From Cryptomeria japonica (lineage: Eukaryota; Streptophyta; Pinopsida; Cupressales; Cupressaceae): a stretch of DNA of 64,000 nt. The notes beneath the pieces were generated by a model. It searched no databases. It was not told the DNA's origin and was given only the letters and a program-made list of their open reading frames with translations. The stretch covers positions 698,592,656 to 698,656,655 of the forward strand of contig NC_081412.1 in assembly GCF_030272615.1 (NCBI RefSeq). The letters run 5' to 3'. A program made the position numbers and the translations under genes. Shown piece by piece: positions 10,006 to 22,479 of the stretch (the first letter of the stretch is position 1; every line of letters starts with the position of its first letter).

Positions 10006-11056
10006 TGTTGGTATTTTGGATATGTTGATATGGTTTCATCATTGATGTTAACACCTGTTATCACTTGTCAACTCTAGAGAATTGGCAATGTTCACCGGTA
10101 AGGAAGTGACGTATGCACAGTCACTGGTATCTTGTACACCAGCAAGATATATTGTTCACCGACACTTGGAATGACATGGAAAATACTTGGTTATGTTGAA
10201 GACATCATTTGGACACTTTCTCTTGGAGATTTATTCATTGGTATATTCGAGTTTCCATATTTGTCGTTATTGGCAAATAGGTCTAGGATAACCACCGACA
10301 AGCTTATCTATTCCAGATCAGGACGACACGCTATGGAGATGATTTTGTTGTTATTGTAAATGCATTGAGCCAACATTATGCATCGGATATTGTTTTATTT
10401 ATAATTGATTTTATTGTAATATCTTTTAGAGCCAACCTACTAAAATTGGTCTTAGGCTTTGGTATATATGTAAGATCTTATTAGTAAGATTGATATGCGA
10501 ATGTGAAAAGCATTATAATTTGGTATATGCAAGAATAGGTAGAGCTATACACGCAGACATTATTTGAAGGTTGAAGGAAGGTATGAAGAAGGCATATCAG
10601 AGCCAAACCGATACTAAATCCAACATATGGAGATGTTATTTTGAGCAGTACATCATTATTGGATTTAACCATCCAATTGTAGTCAGTGTGACTCCTATTT
10701 GTGTTTGAGCAATGAGCTCTAGACGCTTGGCCTTTCTGCATGTGCAGACCCCATTTGTATACACATACTATCTGCAGTAGTATCATCTGATTGTGGGTAA
10801 GGTTTCCCACCATGGTTTTTTTCCTTATTGGGTTTCCACGTACAAATATTGGTGTTATGTGTTGTGGATGTTATTGTCTTTCTGTTTCATGCATTAATCT
10901 TTATCGGTACTACTATTAATTGATAAATTGTCTACTAGCATAAAGTTTGCTTCACCAGTATTAAGCATTAAGTTTGGTTAAATTGTTTTTTATTTGAATT
11001 TTTTTGACAATTGATTCACCCCCCCCCCCTCTCTCAGTTGTCTTCAGGACCTAACA
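10006..11056 (+). repeat. 3' LTR of Copia-1 (1051 bp)
   Basis: Starts TGTTGGTATTTTGG and ends CCTAACA, homologous to the Copia-2 LTRs on the other strand. A run of C's near 11019-11030, within the sequence GATTCACCCCCC, is a hallmark of this LTR family. A 110-codon open frame on the opposite strand (10481-10813) has counterparts in both Copia-2 LTRs. Confidence 0.9.
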
Positions 11057-12571
11057 AGAAGAAAATAACTATTAAGGATTATGATGAAGAAGAGCATTCT
11101 TTGAAAGGAACTGTGGTGTTACCAATCAAAATAGGACCTATGGAAAGGAATACATTATTCCAAGTTTTAGACTTGAATCTGCCTTATAACATTCTTTAGG
11201 GAAGACCATGGATTCACAACATGCAAGCAGTTTCTTCTACATATCACCAGTGTGTAAAGTTTCCTCATGAGGGACAAGAAGTCACTATAGTTAGAGACTC
11301 CAGCCAATATTGCAATAATTTGAAACCAACACAAGATATAAGAGTTCCACATAACAGAGAATCAGTCTATCCCACCAAATAAATTCAAGAAAAATTATGA
11401 GAAACATTTGAGAAAAAGCTCAAATTAAATGATGAAGGAATGGGAAAATATTCTTTACATAGTTTTCCACTTTCACCTAAATCATATGGAAAGCCTATAA
11501 ATGTTCAACCACGGATCTCAGAAAAATAAGTAGAAATGTTTGATGGAGCATTTGTAAGAGTTGGAACACTTGCAAAAGAAACCAAAGACAAATACATTAT
11601 TAGTTGGTTGTACAAAGATTAAAATGAAACTATAGCAATAGCTGCAGAAGTCAATATTCCCGCAATATGGAAATGGTTATAAGATCATAAAAAAAATGGG
11701 ATATGAAGGATAAGGACCACTTGGTAAGTGACAAGAAGGTATTTCAGAACCTATTTTTCCTCATACACAATCCAAAGAAGATAAATTGGGACTTGGATAT
11801 CTAAAATCAAAGCAAAAACAACACAATTATCAACATCCAAGGTGGAGAAAGAAAGCAGTTCCTAAAGAAGAACCATGGCAAAAAAAGCTACACCAAGCAA
11901 CAAAAATAGTAGCCAACAAACAAAAATAAGAAGAATATGAGAAATAGCAGGAAGAACTTGCAATCAAGTTCAAGGAATACAAACAAGTGTTGAATCTGAT
12001 CAAGATATTTCATAAACAGTGAAAGAACAGATGGCCAAAATCATAGAACTTTTCACACCATATAATATTCTTGTTAGATATAGTGGTGTAATCCTAGACA
12101 ATGGTTCAGAGAAAAATTCAAATAAATATGAATGGGGTCTAGATCTATCATCTAGTATGTATCAAGTGAAAAAAGGGATGAAGAACAAGCAGCTATTACA
12201 AATGAAGACTCATCTTTCATAAAACAAAGAATAGAATTGGAAAGAAGAGAAGAAATCAAAATTTAGAGGAAAGAGACATTTACAAAACAACAAAAGAAAG
12301 AGGATGAAAAAGAAAAAGACTTAACACCACAAGAAACACAAACAGTTATTGATCAAATATCAAAAGATCAACAAAATATCATATTTCTATCAAATGTTGA
12401 GCAAGACATACCAAGGTATGGAAGAACTAATAGATAGTCAAGCAGGATTGACTAGTAATCTAGAAGAAGCTGAGTTCAAGAGAAGACAAAAGATAGCAAA
12501 ATAATTCTCTACAAGTATGTCAACTTCAAAATACAAATGAATCTATTGAAATTAATCAAGAAGGAACTTAT
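11057..12571 (+). pseudogene. G0 fragment 1: protease C-terminus and protease-RT linker of an old Tat-like gypsy element
   Basis: Translation in broken frames gives a retropepsin C-terminal part typical of plant Tat-like pol: YDEEEHSLKGTVVLPIKIG, LNLPYNIL then GRPWIHNMQA, and YHQCVKFPHEG. A polar, Lys/Glu-rich linker follows to 12566. Many stops and frameshifts show that it is old. The left end is cut by Copia-1, so the catalytic Asp is not in the window. The right end is cut by G2; the frame ending EINQEGTY at 12571 continues as SFKDVCVN at 41024 once G2 and one copy of its 5-bp target duplication are removed. Confidence 0.8.
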
Positions 12572-13685
12572 TGTTGACTCTAAATTTTACTCTGAAAGCA
12601 AACAACCTTATGGGAAATTCAGTGATGGGGGGACCAATTGCGTGAGACTCACTGAATGACCTTCAGGTTTAAGAAGATGACTCTTCCTTATGGTTTTGAG
12701 AAAAGGGGAAGAAGGAAATTTAAAACAACAAGATTTAAACTACTGAGGCGATACGCCAGAGCATTTTATAAAAAACATTAACATCATATAAAACCCAAAG
12801 ACATGCGTTTTAAAAGCTCATTCAACAATCTACATATCCAGACAGAACCACAACTAAGATATAATCAAAATTCATTTGCAACATAAATAAATATCAATCA
12901 TGCATCTACCAGATAACAAGTGCAAAATATAGTTTAATCGGTAGACTCTTAGATATATATTTCCAAACTTATCAGAATCACAAGGGAAAGCAAAGAAAAC
13001 CATCAAAGCGTGCTGAAAAGAGGCATCACAAAGGCCACAGACACAAGTTGATTACCCTTCTTTAGAAAATAGTAATAGCTAAAAGGCCAAAAATTCTAAC
13101 TAAGAAAACTTAATTGTTTCTTTTTGAAAGTTTTGAACCCCCATAACAAGGGGAAAACAAGCATAAATAGAGCCCGCAACTCTGTTAACAGCTCAGAAAC
13201 CTGCCAACCATGCACAACCGCCCTTGAAATAGAAAAACAAAGTCATGGCATTTCACAAGAACACACCCAAAAAAATGGCCCCAAGGTTGTTACTCCCACT
13301 CAGTTGCAACGATCTTCATACCCGCCCAAATAGAAAAGATTGCTCTAACAGCAACCTGGAAACCAACGCACCCTGAAGAAAACACAACAAATAGAGAAAC
13401 TTCCTCAGAAAAGCATCTCAATAGAAACACATCCATCAAGGCGAAGATGTCAGGTGCCTTCATCCCTCCCAAGCTACAGGCTGGGCCCAAAAAAAAAGTC
13501 GAGTCACCAAAACCGATCCACTTGTCAACTTCACACTCCTCCAAACCCCGAACATAAAACACAGACCATTGAGGGAAATGCCAAGATGACATTTAGCCTA
13601 TACGTCGGGCACAACTGGAAAGCTAAAAGAAAGATATTCTTCTCAAAACTCAACCCAAGGACTTCAATTTAAAACAATGTGAAGA
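12572..13685 (-). repeat. 3' LTR of G2
   Basis: Aligns with 39913-41018 over its length (plus-strand start TGTTGACTCTAAATTTTAC). On the plus strand it ends TGTGAAGA where the other copy has TGTGAACA, so the terminal CA has mutated. The LTRs differ by many substitutions and small indels, so G2 is older than the gag-only element. Confidence 0.88.
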
Positions 13686-13808
13686 TTTCTTGGCAACTGA
13701 AAGGGGGAAATCTGCCTGTGGAATACAAGAACCCAAAATTGTTGGTTCGGAGACCGGACTTCATGCCAGGATGGGGTGGAGTAGGTCAAAGACCTATTGT
13801 AATAAAAA

Positions 13809-16800
13809 CTAATCCTCCTTGGAGGGAAATGCTTGCGCTTCCAGATTTTGATAGTGTTGTTCCAAGAAGATGAGTTCACCAAATGACAAGCCTACAGGTT
13901 CATCATGGACCAACCTCAAAAGAGCATAGAGCAAAGATAGGGGGTACAGTATATGCTCCACATCTTTGACAGAGATGAGATCATTCAGGCATTGGATGAA
14001 ATTCATGTCTTGTTGCAAGTGTTCAACCTGACTTAATATCTGCTTGACCCCTAATACAAAACCGTCAGCAGGGAAAGGAGAAGGCAAGCCTAATGAAACA
14101 AACCTCTCTATTCGCTGCTTGATATCCTGGACAGAGATTTGTAATGGCTCAAGTGCATCTAAAACATGCATGACCATTCTATGATGATTGATGAAAACAT
14201 TTGTCCTCTTGATCAGCTTCCTATGGTCTGCTATCCTTTTTTCTCTCAATTCATTGTCTTGGGCTGCATACAATATTTGGATTAAGTCCTGAGCAATGGG
14301 GATCTTGGGACCCAAGATGACCATTGAACTATTTACCAAGGTTCCTACCTCCACACAAAGGGATTTTGCCTCTTGAATTCATTTCAGCACGGGTTGTAGC
14401 GAGGGGCCATATTGCTTAATCTTTACCCAATGAGAGACATACAATTCTACTAGAATTGTTGAAAAGTCTTGAGCAACCTGCACAGGGGGCAAAATACTCA
14501 GCAATCGGGAGACCTCGTCACCTTTTGAAATTACTTCTCTTTACAGCTCCATGCATTTGTTCTACTCAATAACCACTTGACTCTCTAGAGAGAAAATCCT
14601 AGCCTTTCCATCCTGCACAACTTGTTGAAGCTACGATGTATGGTCTCATTCCTATTGTAAAAGAGCCTCTACCTCTAGAAAACTTTTCTCAGACTACTCG
14701 AGACTAACCTCCCACCCCGCAGTTATGCTTCAAATTTCCTCTTTTCTTCGGACATCATCACCAGTGCCTCACTTAGCTGTCGGTTATATTCTTCCTTTAG
14801 GCTAACCTCTTCATGTAGCTGCACTTGCACCTAGTTAATGTCTCTAGAGGTCGCTCTTAGTTGCTAAATCTCTAGGTCTTTTTCTTGCAAATCTTTCAAA
14901 GCCACATTTCTCGTTGCCTCTTGACCCTTCAACTGAGAGCTCACATTGTTAAAGGTTGCCTACAACTTCCCCTTTTCCGAGTTGGCCTATGCCAGTAGAC
15001 CTTGCAAGTGATTGATTTCTGAGCTCCGGGCCTTGTCTTCTTTCCTCTATTGGGTCAGGGATTCTCGGAGATTCGCACTCTCCGCTTGTATTTTTTCCAA
15101 ATGGTGGCTCTTTTTTATGAAATATGAAGATATAGACTTTGAAGTCTCTTCCATAATTTCCACCTTGTCTGAGGCTATAACATTCTGAAGGCTGATGCCA
15201 ACAACATGTAAGGTGTAGTCATTTAGTCTCATTTGGGACTTTGGCTTGTCGACTTTGGGGAAAAGGTTTGCAAAGAAATGACAATCTTTCTCATCACTGA
15301 AATATGTTTGTAGGTGTGGATGGGTTGGACAGGCACCTTCCTTTTCTTTTCGCTTGCCTGTCTTACCGATGCAAGCAGTCATGGAATAGGCGACTTGTTG
15401 CTGGATATCATTTGGGTTATCAATAGCCTGGCCTATGAAAGCTGCACCAGGGGGAACCGCAAAGGGGAACTGGGAAATAGGCCCGCCAAAAGTGGTCTGA
15501 ATAGGATGAGCAAGGGCTAACAGAAAAAATAATGGGACAAAGGGAGAGGCTTGGAACAGAAAAAGGTTCATGGACGCTATCCCCATAATCAAAGGGGGAG
15601 TGGATTCTCCACAACCAAGCCTACGTGATGCGAAGGTTGCTTTAGACATTTACGTGGGAAAAGCTACGGGGATGAAGGTAGGGGCCAAGAAATGAATGGA
15701 ATCCTACAAGAATATATCTTGGGGTTTGACCGGTGTCCCAATGGGTGCCAATGTAAGGGCAGTAGGTACTTGGGTTTTCATTGTGGCAAGAGGGACACAG
15801 AGGAAATATTTTAAGCAGGAGACAAAGATAAAGAAGCACGTACCTAAGCCATAGAAGTCACCGACTGCTACAGATCTGGGGGCACTCCTGGAGTTTGATA
15901 AGGTGGACTCCTCCTTGCTAAACTTGAATATTGCCTTTTCCTTGGAAGGGAGTCACGTGGCTGCTTCTCGGTCTGTCTTTTACCAGCTTGGGAATGGGGC
16001 CTATGAGCGGAACTAGCTAGAGGGAGGAGGATTTGAGGTTCCGTATCTTGTTCTTCGACACTTATAACCTCTACCTCCTGTCGTGGAGCCACCTCGGGGG
16101 ATGAGTCCCTATGTGGGAAACTGTCACCTATCTCTTCATCAGATTTATTTAGCTGACACCATTCTTGCTCAAAGCGCTTGTCTAAAGGGGCATTCCCAAT
16201 ATTATCTCTAGGTTGACTTACTTCTTGCCGATAAATCCAAAAATATTCCCTCTCTTTCCTGGGCTAGGCTTTCATTTTCATACTTTCTAACATCATCCAC
16301 GAAATAGGCTTTGCGAGGTTGAACCTTTGCAGGACTGAATAGAAACTCAGTCCACGAAGGGTGCTTAAGGAGAGGGAAATCATCAAGACCCACATACAAA
16401 CCTGGGTCATCAACTTGAGGGTTTGTATGCCCCTCCCATGAGCTCTACAGCTCATGCTTTACTGCTTTCTTTCTCTTACTGAGGCAACCATCAAGGTCAT
16501 AGCTCCAGGAGTCATCGATCACTACTAGCCCAAGCTATGCTAGCTTAGACGTGAGGACCTCTTCTGCAATGTTTCTCCTCACTAGAGTGATTGGGCCAAT
16601 GACCTTGTAATATTCAGAGATTGAGGTATCATGCTTACCTGCCCCAATGTCTCTCTCAATCCTCACCAATTGTCGTATAATTTCCAAAGCCAGGTTCCTC
16701 TTAGTAACATAGATGGGAAGATGGAAAGGCTCCTCGGAAAAGCCATGCACTCGAACAAAAGAAAAATCATGACCTATGAACCAATCACAGGGAGGGCATT

Positions 16801-17849
16801 CATTCTGCATCCAGTTCATCTAGACTTGAGAGAAGCAGGCTAATGGTTCATCAGGGATTGAACCAAGATCTTTGAGCGTGGGAGTCAAGAAAAGGTCTGA
16901 AAACTGGTATGTGCCAAAAGAGGCTAACAACAGGGGCATCCAAGCCGACACCGGCATCCTATTTTCTGATTCATCACAAGTTTCCAACCACATGTGATGG
17001 TTGAATAAAGCCTCATTCTGATGTAGGAGCAGATGGACCAAGAATGAGGAAAACTTGAAGCATCGCAATTACTCAAATTCTAATAATTGCTTCACCATGG
17101 CCCTGGCTATGGTGATTGAGAAGTCAAAATAATAGGTCTCTCTGTTTCCTGCACTTAAAAAGAAAACCCATCATTGTGGTTGTAATGTCTTGATCATTAT
17201 CATAACTACATAGCTAGGTAAGGGTAGAAGAAATATCCTTGAGGTCATCATGCTTCAGATCATTGTATGACATTGGGAACTTCAGAAGCCCAAAAGATAG
17301 ACTCCGGTTGAGTGTGCTCTAGAAAAAGGTCAATGCATCTCTCCTGGTACCCCAGAACTCTTCCATTGAACTCTCTAAGAATACCTCTATCCCTTCAAAG
17401 ATAGAGTAGCACATCATATTCCTAACAGCTTCTTGAGAGATTACCACCTTCAAGGAAGAGCCACTAATAGAACAGGTGGTGGGTTCGAAAACATCGGCGC
17501 AAACCTCTATGAGTTCTAGACAATATGGAACCATGGGGACCACAAATTGGGGTGCATCACTACCCTAGAAACAAACCACCATTGACTCTTATTCCACTCT
17601 ATGGTTGAGCATTCTATTACATGCAGCCTCTCTTAGGTTCTTGGGTTACTTGCGAAACTCTGGCTCGAAAACGTTTTCAAATTAATCTAGCATAGCGGAT
17701 GTATTTTGAGTGACCATCTTTGCCTTGACTTTCATTCTTGGGTACTCTACTTTGGGAGAGATGGCATGTGAAGAATATGAGAGTTCTCCAAAAATGTTCA
17801 CCCAGAATCCTCCATGAGTAGAGCCTGAGGATGTTGCTTTGGCCTCCAT
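13809..17849 (-). pseudogene. G2 sense additional gene: unknown protein with coiled-coil C-terminus
   Basis: Downstream of integrase on the same strand, a gene-like stretch of about 4 kb can be followed through several frames. The start ATG at 17849 gives MEAKATSSGSTHGGFWVNIF. Later pieces include VPYCLELIEVCADVFEP (near 17510), the 17068-16535 stretch with WFIGHDFSFVRVHGFSEEP, a Ser/Pro/Arg-rich part (15.9-16.1 kb), and a heptad-rich C-terminus (about 15650-13809) with EEVSLKEEYNRQLSEALV. The catalytic role is unknown. Additional ORFs after pol are known in Tat-lineage elements and this looks like one of them. It is broken by at least ten stops or shifts. It is not a captured gene I can name. 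Confidence 0.6.
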
Positions 17850-18488
17850 TTTCAAGTTGTGACTTTACCTCTGCCAAACTTTCAAAAACTAAGAGATAAA
17901 ATAGCACTTAGGTTACAAATCATAATAAGATGAAAAAGAGAGGGTAACCTTGCTCTTTAAATGCACTATGTGCCTAGATTTTTGCAAAAGTGAATTCTTA
18001 ATGGCAACCGCCCACCTATACGCGTGCCAACTCATTTTGTAGTTGCAATAAACTCCTGAGGAAGATGAGCGTCATCATTCCTACTTTCCAAGAAAGTGTT
18101 TAGTTAACCCGTCATTACTTGAAGCCACTTGAGATGAAAAGCTTGTCCGAACAGTTCTCCTCTTTATCTGATAAAATCGGTAGACAGTGAGATTTGCACG
18201 AGTGGAGGCAATTTTGCGGAGGCTTCAGTTTAAACGCGATGTAATTGCACATACGTGTGGTGTTTGCTTGGTACAATCTCCTATTTTGAGCTACTGGTAG
18301 AACATCTCCAACTCTAAATCAAAGTTCATTCCCGTGTGTGATTTAATGGAGAGTGACAGGAGCATTGGAGTTGGGGAACATTTGGTGTCTCAGCCACTCA
18401 TCATCTTGAGCTATAATTTTTCTATAAATATGTCTTTTTAGACATTCTTTTGCACAGTTCTAGCTTCAATGACGGAGTTTCCTCAAAA
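17850..18488. promoter_or_regulatory. Intergenic region between two divergent extra genes of G2
   Basis: This 640-bp stretch separates the minus-strand start at 17849 from the plus-strand start at 18489. It has no convincing ORF. A TATA box lies near its right end facing the plus-strand gene. The layout is that of a bidirectional promoter, but activity is inference. Confidence 0.35.
18423..18430 (+). promoter_or_regulatory. TATA box for the antisense gene of G2
   Basis: TATAAATA lies about 60 bp upstream of the ATG at 18489, a plausible spacing for an RNA polymerase II promoter with a short 5' leader. Confidence 0.4.
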
Positions 18489-19184
18489 ATGGATACTCCC
18501 GTCAGACTTGTGAGCAACAAAGCGCATGTCACTTTCCTTGGGAATATCTCTGATTGGAGGCTATAGCTAATGACACGGTGGAGGAATCTTCTGATAATTT
18601 CTGCTATCAAATGGGTGCTCGAAGAGGATTTTATTGACAATGCAGACCGCTACCGTGTAAACATGGATATATGCTCATGTTTCATAGCCTCGTTGTTGGA
18701 TTACGGTCTGGCTGGGCTATTGCCTTCGCAACTCACCAAGGAGCTCTTTTCTTAGGACTATCTAGGTGGGTTGGAAGATGTAGTTGCATATCATGTCCCT
18801 TTTAGGGGTCTCCCCTAGCGTCTAACCTAAGACGTTTTATTTCATCTGGCGATGAAGTACCCGGGCATCCACTCATCAGTCGGCTGAGGACAATGACATT
18901 GTCTTCCCATCAGCATCACATCGAGCTCGCCACAGAATTCCTCCTGCAGGTCCATATGATAGTCCCTGTCCCTGAAAGGACCGAATGGTATTCTGATTTT
19001 AGGGACAATATCTTCCCTTAGGTCCTGACGCCACACATACAACCAAATCTGGTTGTTATCTTTATGGATGGGGTGCCTGGAGGTGATTACAACCATGAGT
19101 GGTTGGAGGGGGATGACGCTCCTGATGATAGCAGAGACCCAGACTTTCTGATGGAGGATGATGATGACACAGAAGATCAATGAA
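18489..19184 (+). pseudogene. G2 antisense additional gene with acidic C-terminus
   Basis: Plus-strand translation, opposite to G2 pol, begins MDTPVRLVSNKAHVTFLGN and continues with RWRNLLIISAIKWVLEEDF, SLLDYGLAGLLPSQLTKELF and YPGIHSSVG. It shifts frame near 18875 and again near 18980, then ends in HEWLEGDDAPDD...DDDDTEDQ and a TGA at 19182. At least five stops break it. The ordered acidic tail ending in a stop and the upstream TATA box favour this strand over the 112-codon minus-strand frame at 18842-19180, although that frame is open. I do not recognise the family. It lies just 3' of integrase and convergent with it. Antisense ORFs after pol are known in some Tat-lineage elements (for example Grande). 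Confidence 0.45.
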
Positions 19185-19437
19185 CCAGTGATGGCCCACC
19201 TTGTAGCTTGGATTTTGACTTATCATTTTGTAAAAAATAGGAGGGGGCCAGAAGCCTTACTCTTATAATTTAAAAGAAAAACAAAATGTTCATAATACAA
19301 TAAATTTTCTCTTTCTGTTCAATCATGGCATTTTTGTAATTTCTATTACCTTGTTGGATCTAGATGGAAAATAAATGAAATAAATTAGGCACTTGAAAGA
19401 ACTATTTACAATATATACACCTTAAGGAGGGAGAAAA

Positions 19438-20660
19438 CTTAGTGGAATGGCTTAAGGTGGAAACCATTAATTGGGATCTGGAGGGGATCTCTATTCATGT
19501 CTTCAAGGTCAAATGTGTTAACACCACTATAATTTAAAATGCGGAAAGGCCCCTCCCACAAACAATCAAACTTGGAGTGCTAGTCGGGCTTCACCGCCCT
19601 TTCATTGTACTTTAGCACAAGATCTCCAGAGTTGAAAACTGTATTAGATCTCTTTTTACTGTCAAACCACTTTTTGATGGTATCCTGCCTGTCTAGGAGA
19701 GTTGCAAAGGTTGTCTCTCTAACCTCTTCTAGCTCCATAATTTTTGCCACCTCCATAGACATTAGCTGCAGGGCTAGCATCTCTAAAGAGGTGGGGAAAA
19801 GTGCATATTTTCCATAAACCAGCTTATATGAGGAATTTTTTAGGACCTACTTGGGTGTTATTCAGTCTACCCATAATGCACTTCTCAAATGATGGTCCCA
19901 CTTCCTCTTATATTTTGAACCTATCCTCTTGATAAGTCTGATCAAGTTCTTGTTGGTGGACTCGGTGAGTCTATTCCCCTAAGGGTAGTAGTTAGAAGAG
20001 GTTGTGAGATAAATACCTCTGTTGAAGGTGAATTGGGTAATTCATGAGTCAGTGAATGCGTGTGCGTTGTCTGATATGATGGTTTTGGGAGAACCGCATC
20101 GGCACGCCATGTCTTCCAGGAAACCCAACACTTCACTTTTTGATGAATTCTTTAAAGAAACGGCTTCGGTCCATTTGGTAAAATAATCAGTGGCAGTCAG
20201 GATCCACTTGTGTCCAGCCAAACTTGGGGGATTCATCATCCCGATGAAATCAAGTCCCCACTGGGCGAAAGGATCTTCTACTAACACAGGCCTAAGGGGC
20301 ATTGTTGTTTTTCTGCCTCTACTAGTATAATACTGGCACTCCTTGCATTCTCTTAGCAAATTGTGTGCATCATTAAACATGGAAGGCCAAAAATATCTGG
20401 CTTGGGTAATTTTGATAATAGTTGTGGGAGTGGAAAAATGACCTCCCGATGAGCCATAGTGAAATTCATGTAGAATTTTATCCAGTTGTCTTCGATCTAC
20501 ACAACAGACCAAGACTCCATCAAAATTCCTTTTGAAAAGTACTTCATCTATCAAGCGAAAACTGTTGTTTTAAAGTATATAGAACCTTCTCTTTCCAGGA
20601 TGAAGGTCCTCATGAAAAACCCCAGTCTTCATGAATTGATTCCTGGCCTCCATCCAATAT
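19438..20660 (-). pseudogene. G2 integrase
   Basis: The N-terminal zinc finger is visible (HEFHYGSSGGHF, then CKECQ). The catalytic core shows the first Asp in GLDFIGM, the second in ISDNAHAF and the Glu in LTESTNKNL, so the DDE residues are kept. A stop at about 20042 and further stops near 19980 and 19850 break the frame. The C-terminal part reads GDLVLKYNER and WEGPFRIL (GPY/F-like module). The family inserts element cDNA into host DNA in the nucleus. The 19185-19437 stretch between it and the antisense gene holds nothing I recognise. Confidence 0.87.
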
Positions 20661-22281
20661 GTTTTTGGAGACTTGGGCGAAAGCATAATGACCTCTTCTG
20701 CAGCCATTTTGTCTTCACGAAGTTTGCACCCCTGAACTATGTACTCACATATGCCCTTGCCATGAACAAGATTGGTTGGCCTAACATCAACATCGTACTC
20801 CAAGATCTTAGTGATCCAGTTATCCCTCTTTTCAGTGATGTCACCCTCCATGATGTATTCTCTAACCGCAGGATGAGCTACGTACACCATGGTTTTATTG
20901 CAGGCAATGAAATGCTTGAATTTCTTGAGTCCCTTTACCATGGCCAAGGCATGTTTTTCAACAAAGTTATATTTGGCCTCATATTCCTTGAGGGTCTTTG
21001 ATTGGAATGCTATAGGATGCTCACTCCCCTTTTTGGCATCCTTCTGGGTCAGGACCATGGCAATACTATATTGACCAGAAAAAATGTACATTATGAAGTC
21101 TTTTGACATATCTGGGTTAGATAACATAGGGGATGAACATATAGCATCTTTGATTCTATCAAAAGCTCCTTTGGCCTTAGGATTCCATTTGAACTATGTA
21201 CCCTTCTTGAAAATTAGAGTGATGGGCCTTATAATTCTGGCAAAATCAGAAATAAAACAGTTGACCAAATTGACCTTTCCTAGAAAGGACTGGACTCCCT
21301 TTTTATTGATGGGAAGGGGGAGGTCTTTTATGGCCTTGACTTTGTCTGGATCGATGGAAACACCATCTTTGGACACTATATGTCCAAGTAGCTTTCCTTG
21401 AGGGACACCAAAGTTGCATTTCTTTGGGTTTAGGGAAATCCCAAATTTGAGGCATTTTTGAAATACCAACTCGAGATGATCAAAATGATCTTCTCGATGT
21501 TTAGAAAACATTGTCAGGTCATCCAAGTATATCAAAATAATATTATTGATGAGCTCTTTGAAGGCCAAATCCATAGCTCTTTGAAAATTTGCTCCAGCAT
21601 TTGACAACCCAAAAGGCATCTTCTGGTATGCGAACGACCCCATTTGGTGGTGAATGTTGTCTTGTGTTGATCTTTTGGTTTTACTAGGACTTGGTTGTAT
21701 CCCGAGAAACCATCAAGTATTGAGAATATTTCCGACCCTTCCACCATGCTCAGTAATTGCTCCATTGACGGCAAGGGGTAGTAGTCTTTGAGAGATTCTT
21801 GATTTAGATCTTGGAAATCTACACAGAGCTGGATATCTCCATTATTTTTCCTTACGGGCACCAGATTGGATACCCATGTGCTATGTTTTATAGGGTAAAT
21901 GATCCTTGATTTGATCAACTTCCTTAACTCTTGAGCCATGAGGGACTCGATCTTTGGGTTGACCGGCCTTTGCTTCTGCCAAACTAGATTAGCTCCATCA
22001 GTGAGCTCAATGGTATGTTCAATGATGTTGGGATCATAACCTTTAAAATCATCATAAGACAAAGCCAAGACATGCACGTCTTCATCACAGTATTGGGCCA
22101 ATCTCTTTCGATTCTCAGAAGAAATGCCTTTTCCTACTTTGAGTACTCTCCCATTTCCTACTGACATCTCGGTATAATCTCCTTTGCTAGTTGTAAGCTT
22201 ACGCTTATCATTTTTGGCATCATCATGGTCAAATAGATTCTCTAGAGTGATCAAACCATTAGGAAGCTTGTTGGATTCCAA
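20661..22281 (-). pseudogene. G2 reverse transcriptase and RNase H
   Basis: RT begins with the conserved linker DPNIIEHTIELTDGAN and RPVNPKIESLMAQELRKL. It continues through STWVSNLVPVRKNNGDIQLC, DYYPLPSMEQLL and FSILDGFSGYNQV. A frameshift near 21640 leads to KMPFGLSNAGANFQRAMD, the catalytic box YLDD (near 21520) and LNPKKCNFGV. The connection and Ty3-type RNase H follow (SGQYSIAMVLTQKD, HPIAFQSKTLKEYEAKYNFVEKHALAMV). One shift and one stop (at 21191) break an otherwise well-preserved domain. Order relative to neighbours: additional RNase H before it, integrase after it. Confidence 0.9.
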
Positions 22282-22479
22282 CTAGATGATCTGATCTTCA
22301 TAAGCCTCTTTCACCTTAGGTTGCAGTTGATCTACAAATTCTTCCAAGCTTTGGATGAATAATGTGATCTGTTGGTTGCTCTCAAAACCTTGCCAGTGGG
22401 TATCATTATAGGGGATAGCCAGTCGGACGACTACATAGACCAATTGGGAGCTAGTGAGTAAATTTGTGGCGGGATCAAA

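Larger units (their letters stand above)
7675..11056 (+). mobile_element. Copia-1: 3' half of a Ty1/copia element
   Basis: Contains the integrase C-terminus, reverse transcriptase, RNase H, polypurine tract and 3' LTR of a copia element closely related to Copia-2 (31975-38683, opposite strand). The 5' part lies beyond the gag-only element to the left of the window. Its LTR ends at CCTAACA (11051-11056), and G0 sequence follows directly. Copia-1 is therefore younger than G0 and older than the gag-only element. Confidence 0.9.

Noticed and set aside
18842-19180. 112-codon minus-strand ORF in the G2 3' region
   Set aside because: It is open, but the plus strand gives an ordered product with an acidic tail, a stop and an upstream TATA box. 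Kept only as the alternative reading of that locus.
20486-21001. 171-codon plus-strand ORF opposite the G2 RNase H/integrase region
   Set aside because: Antisense shadow; the minus strand shows clear RNase H and integrase motifs.
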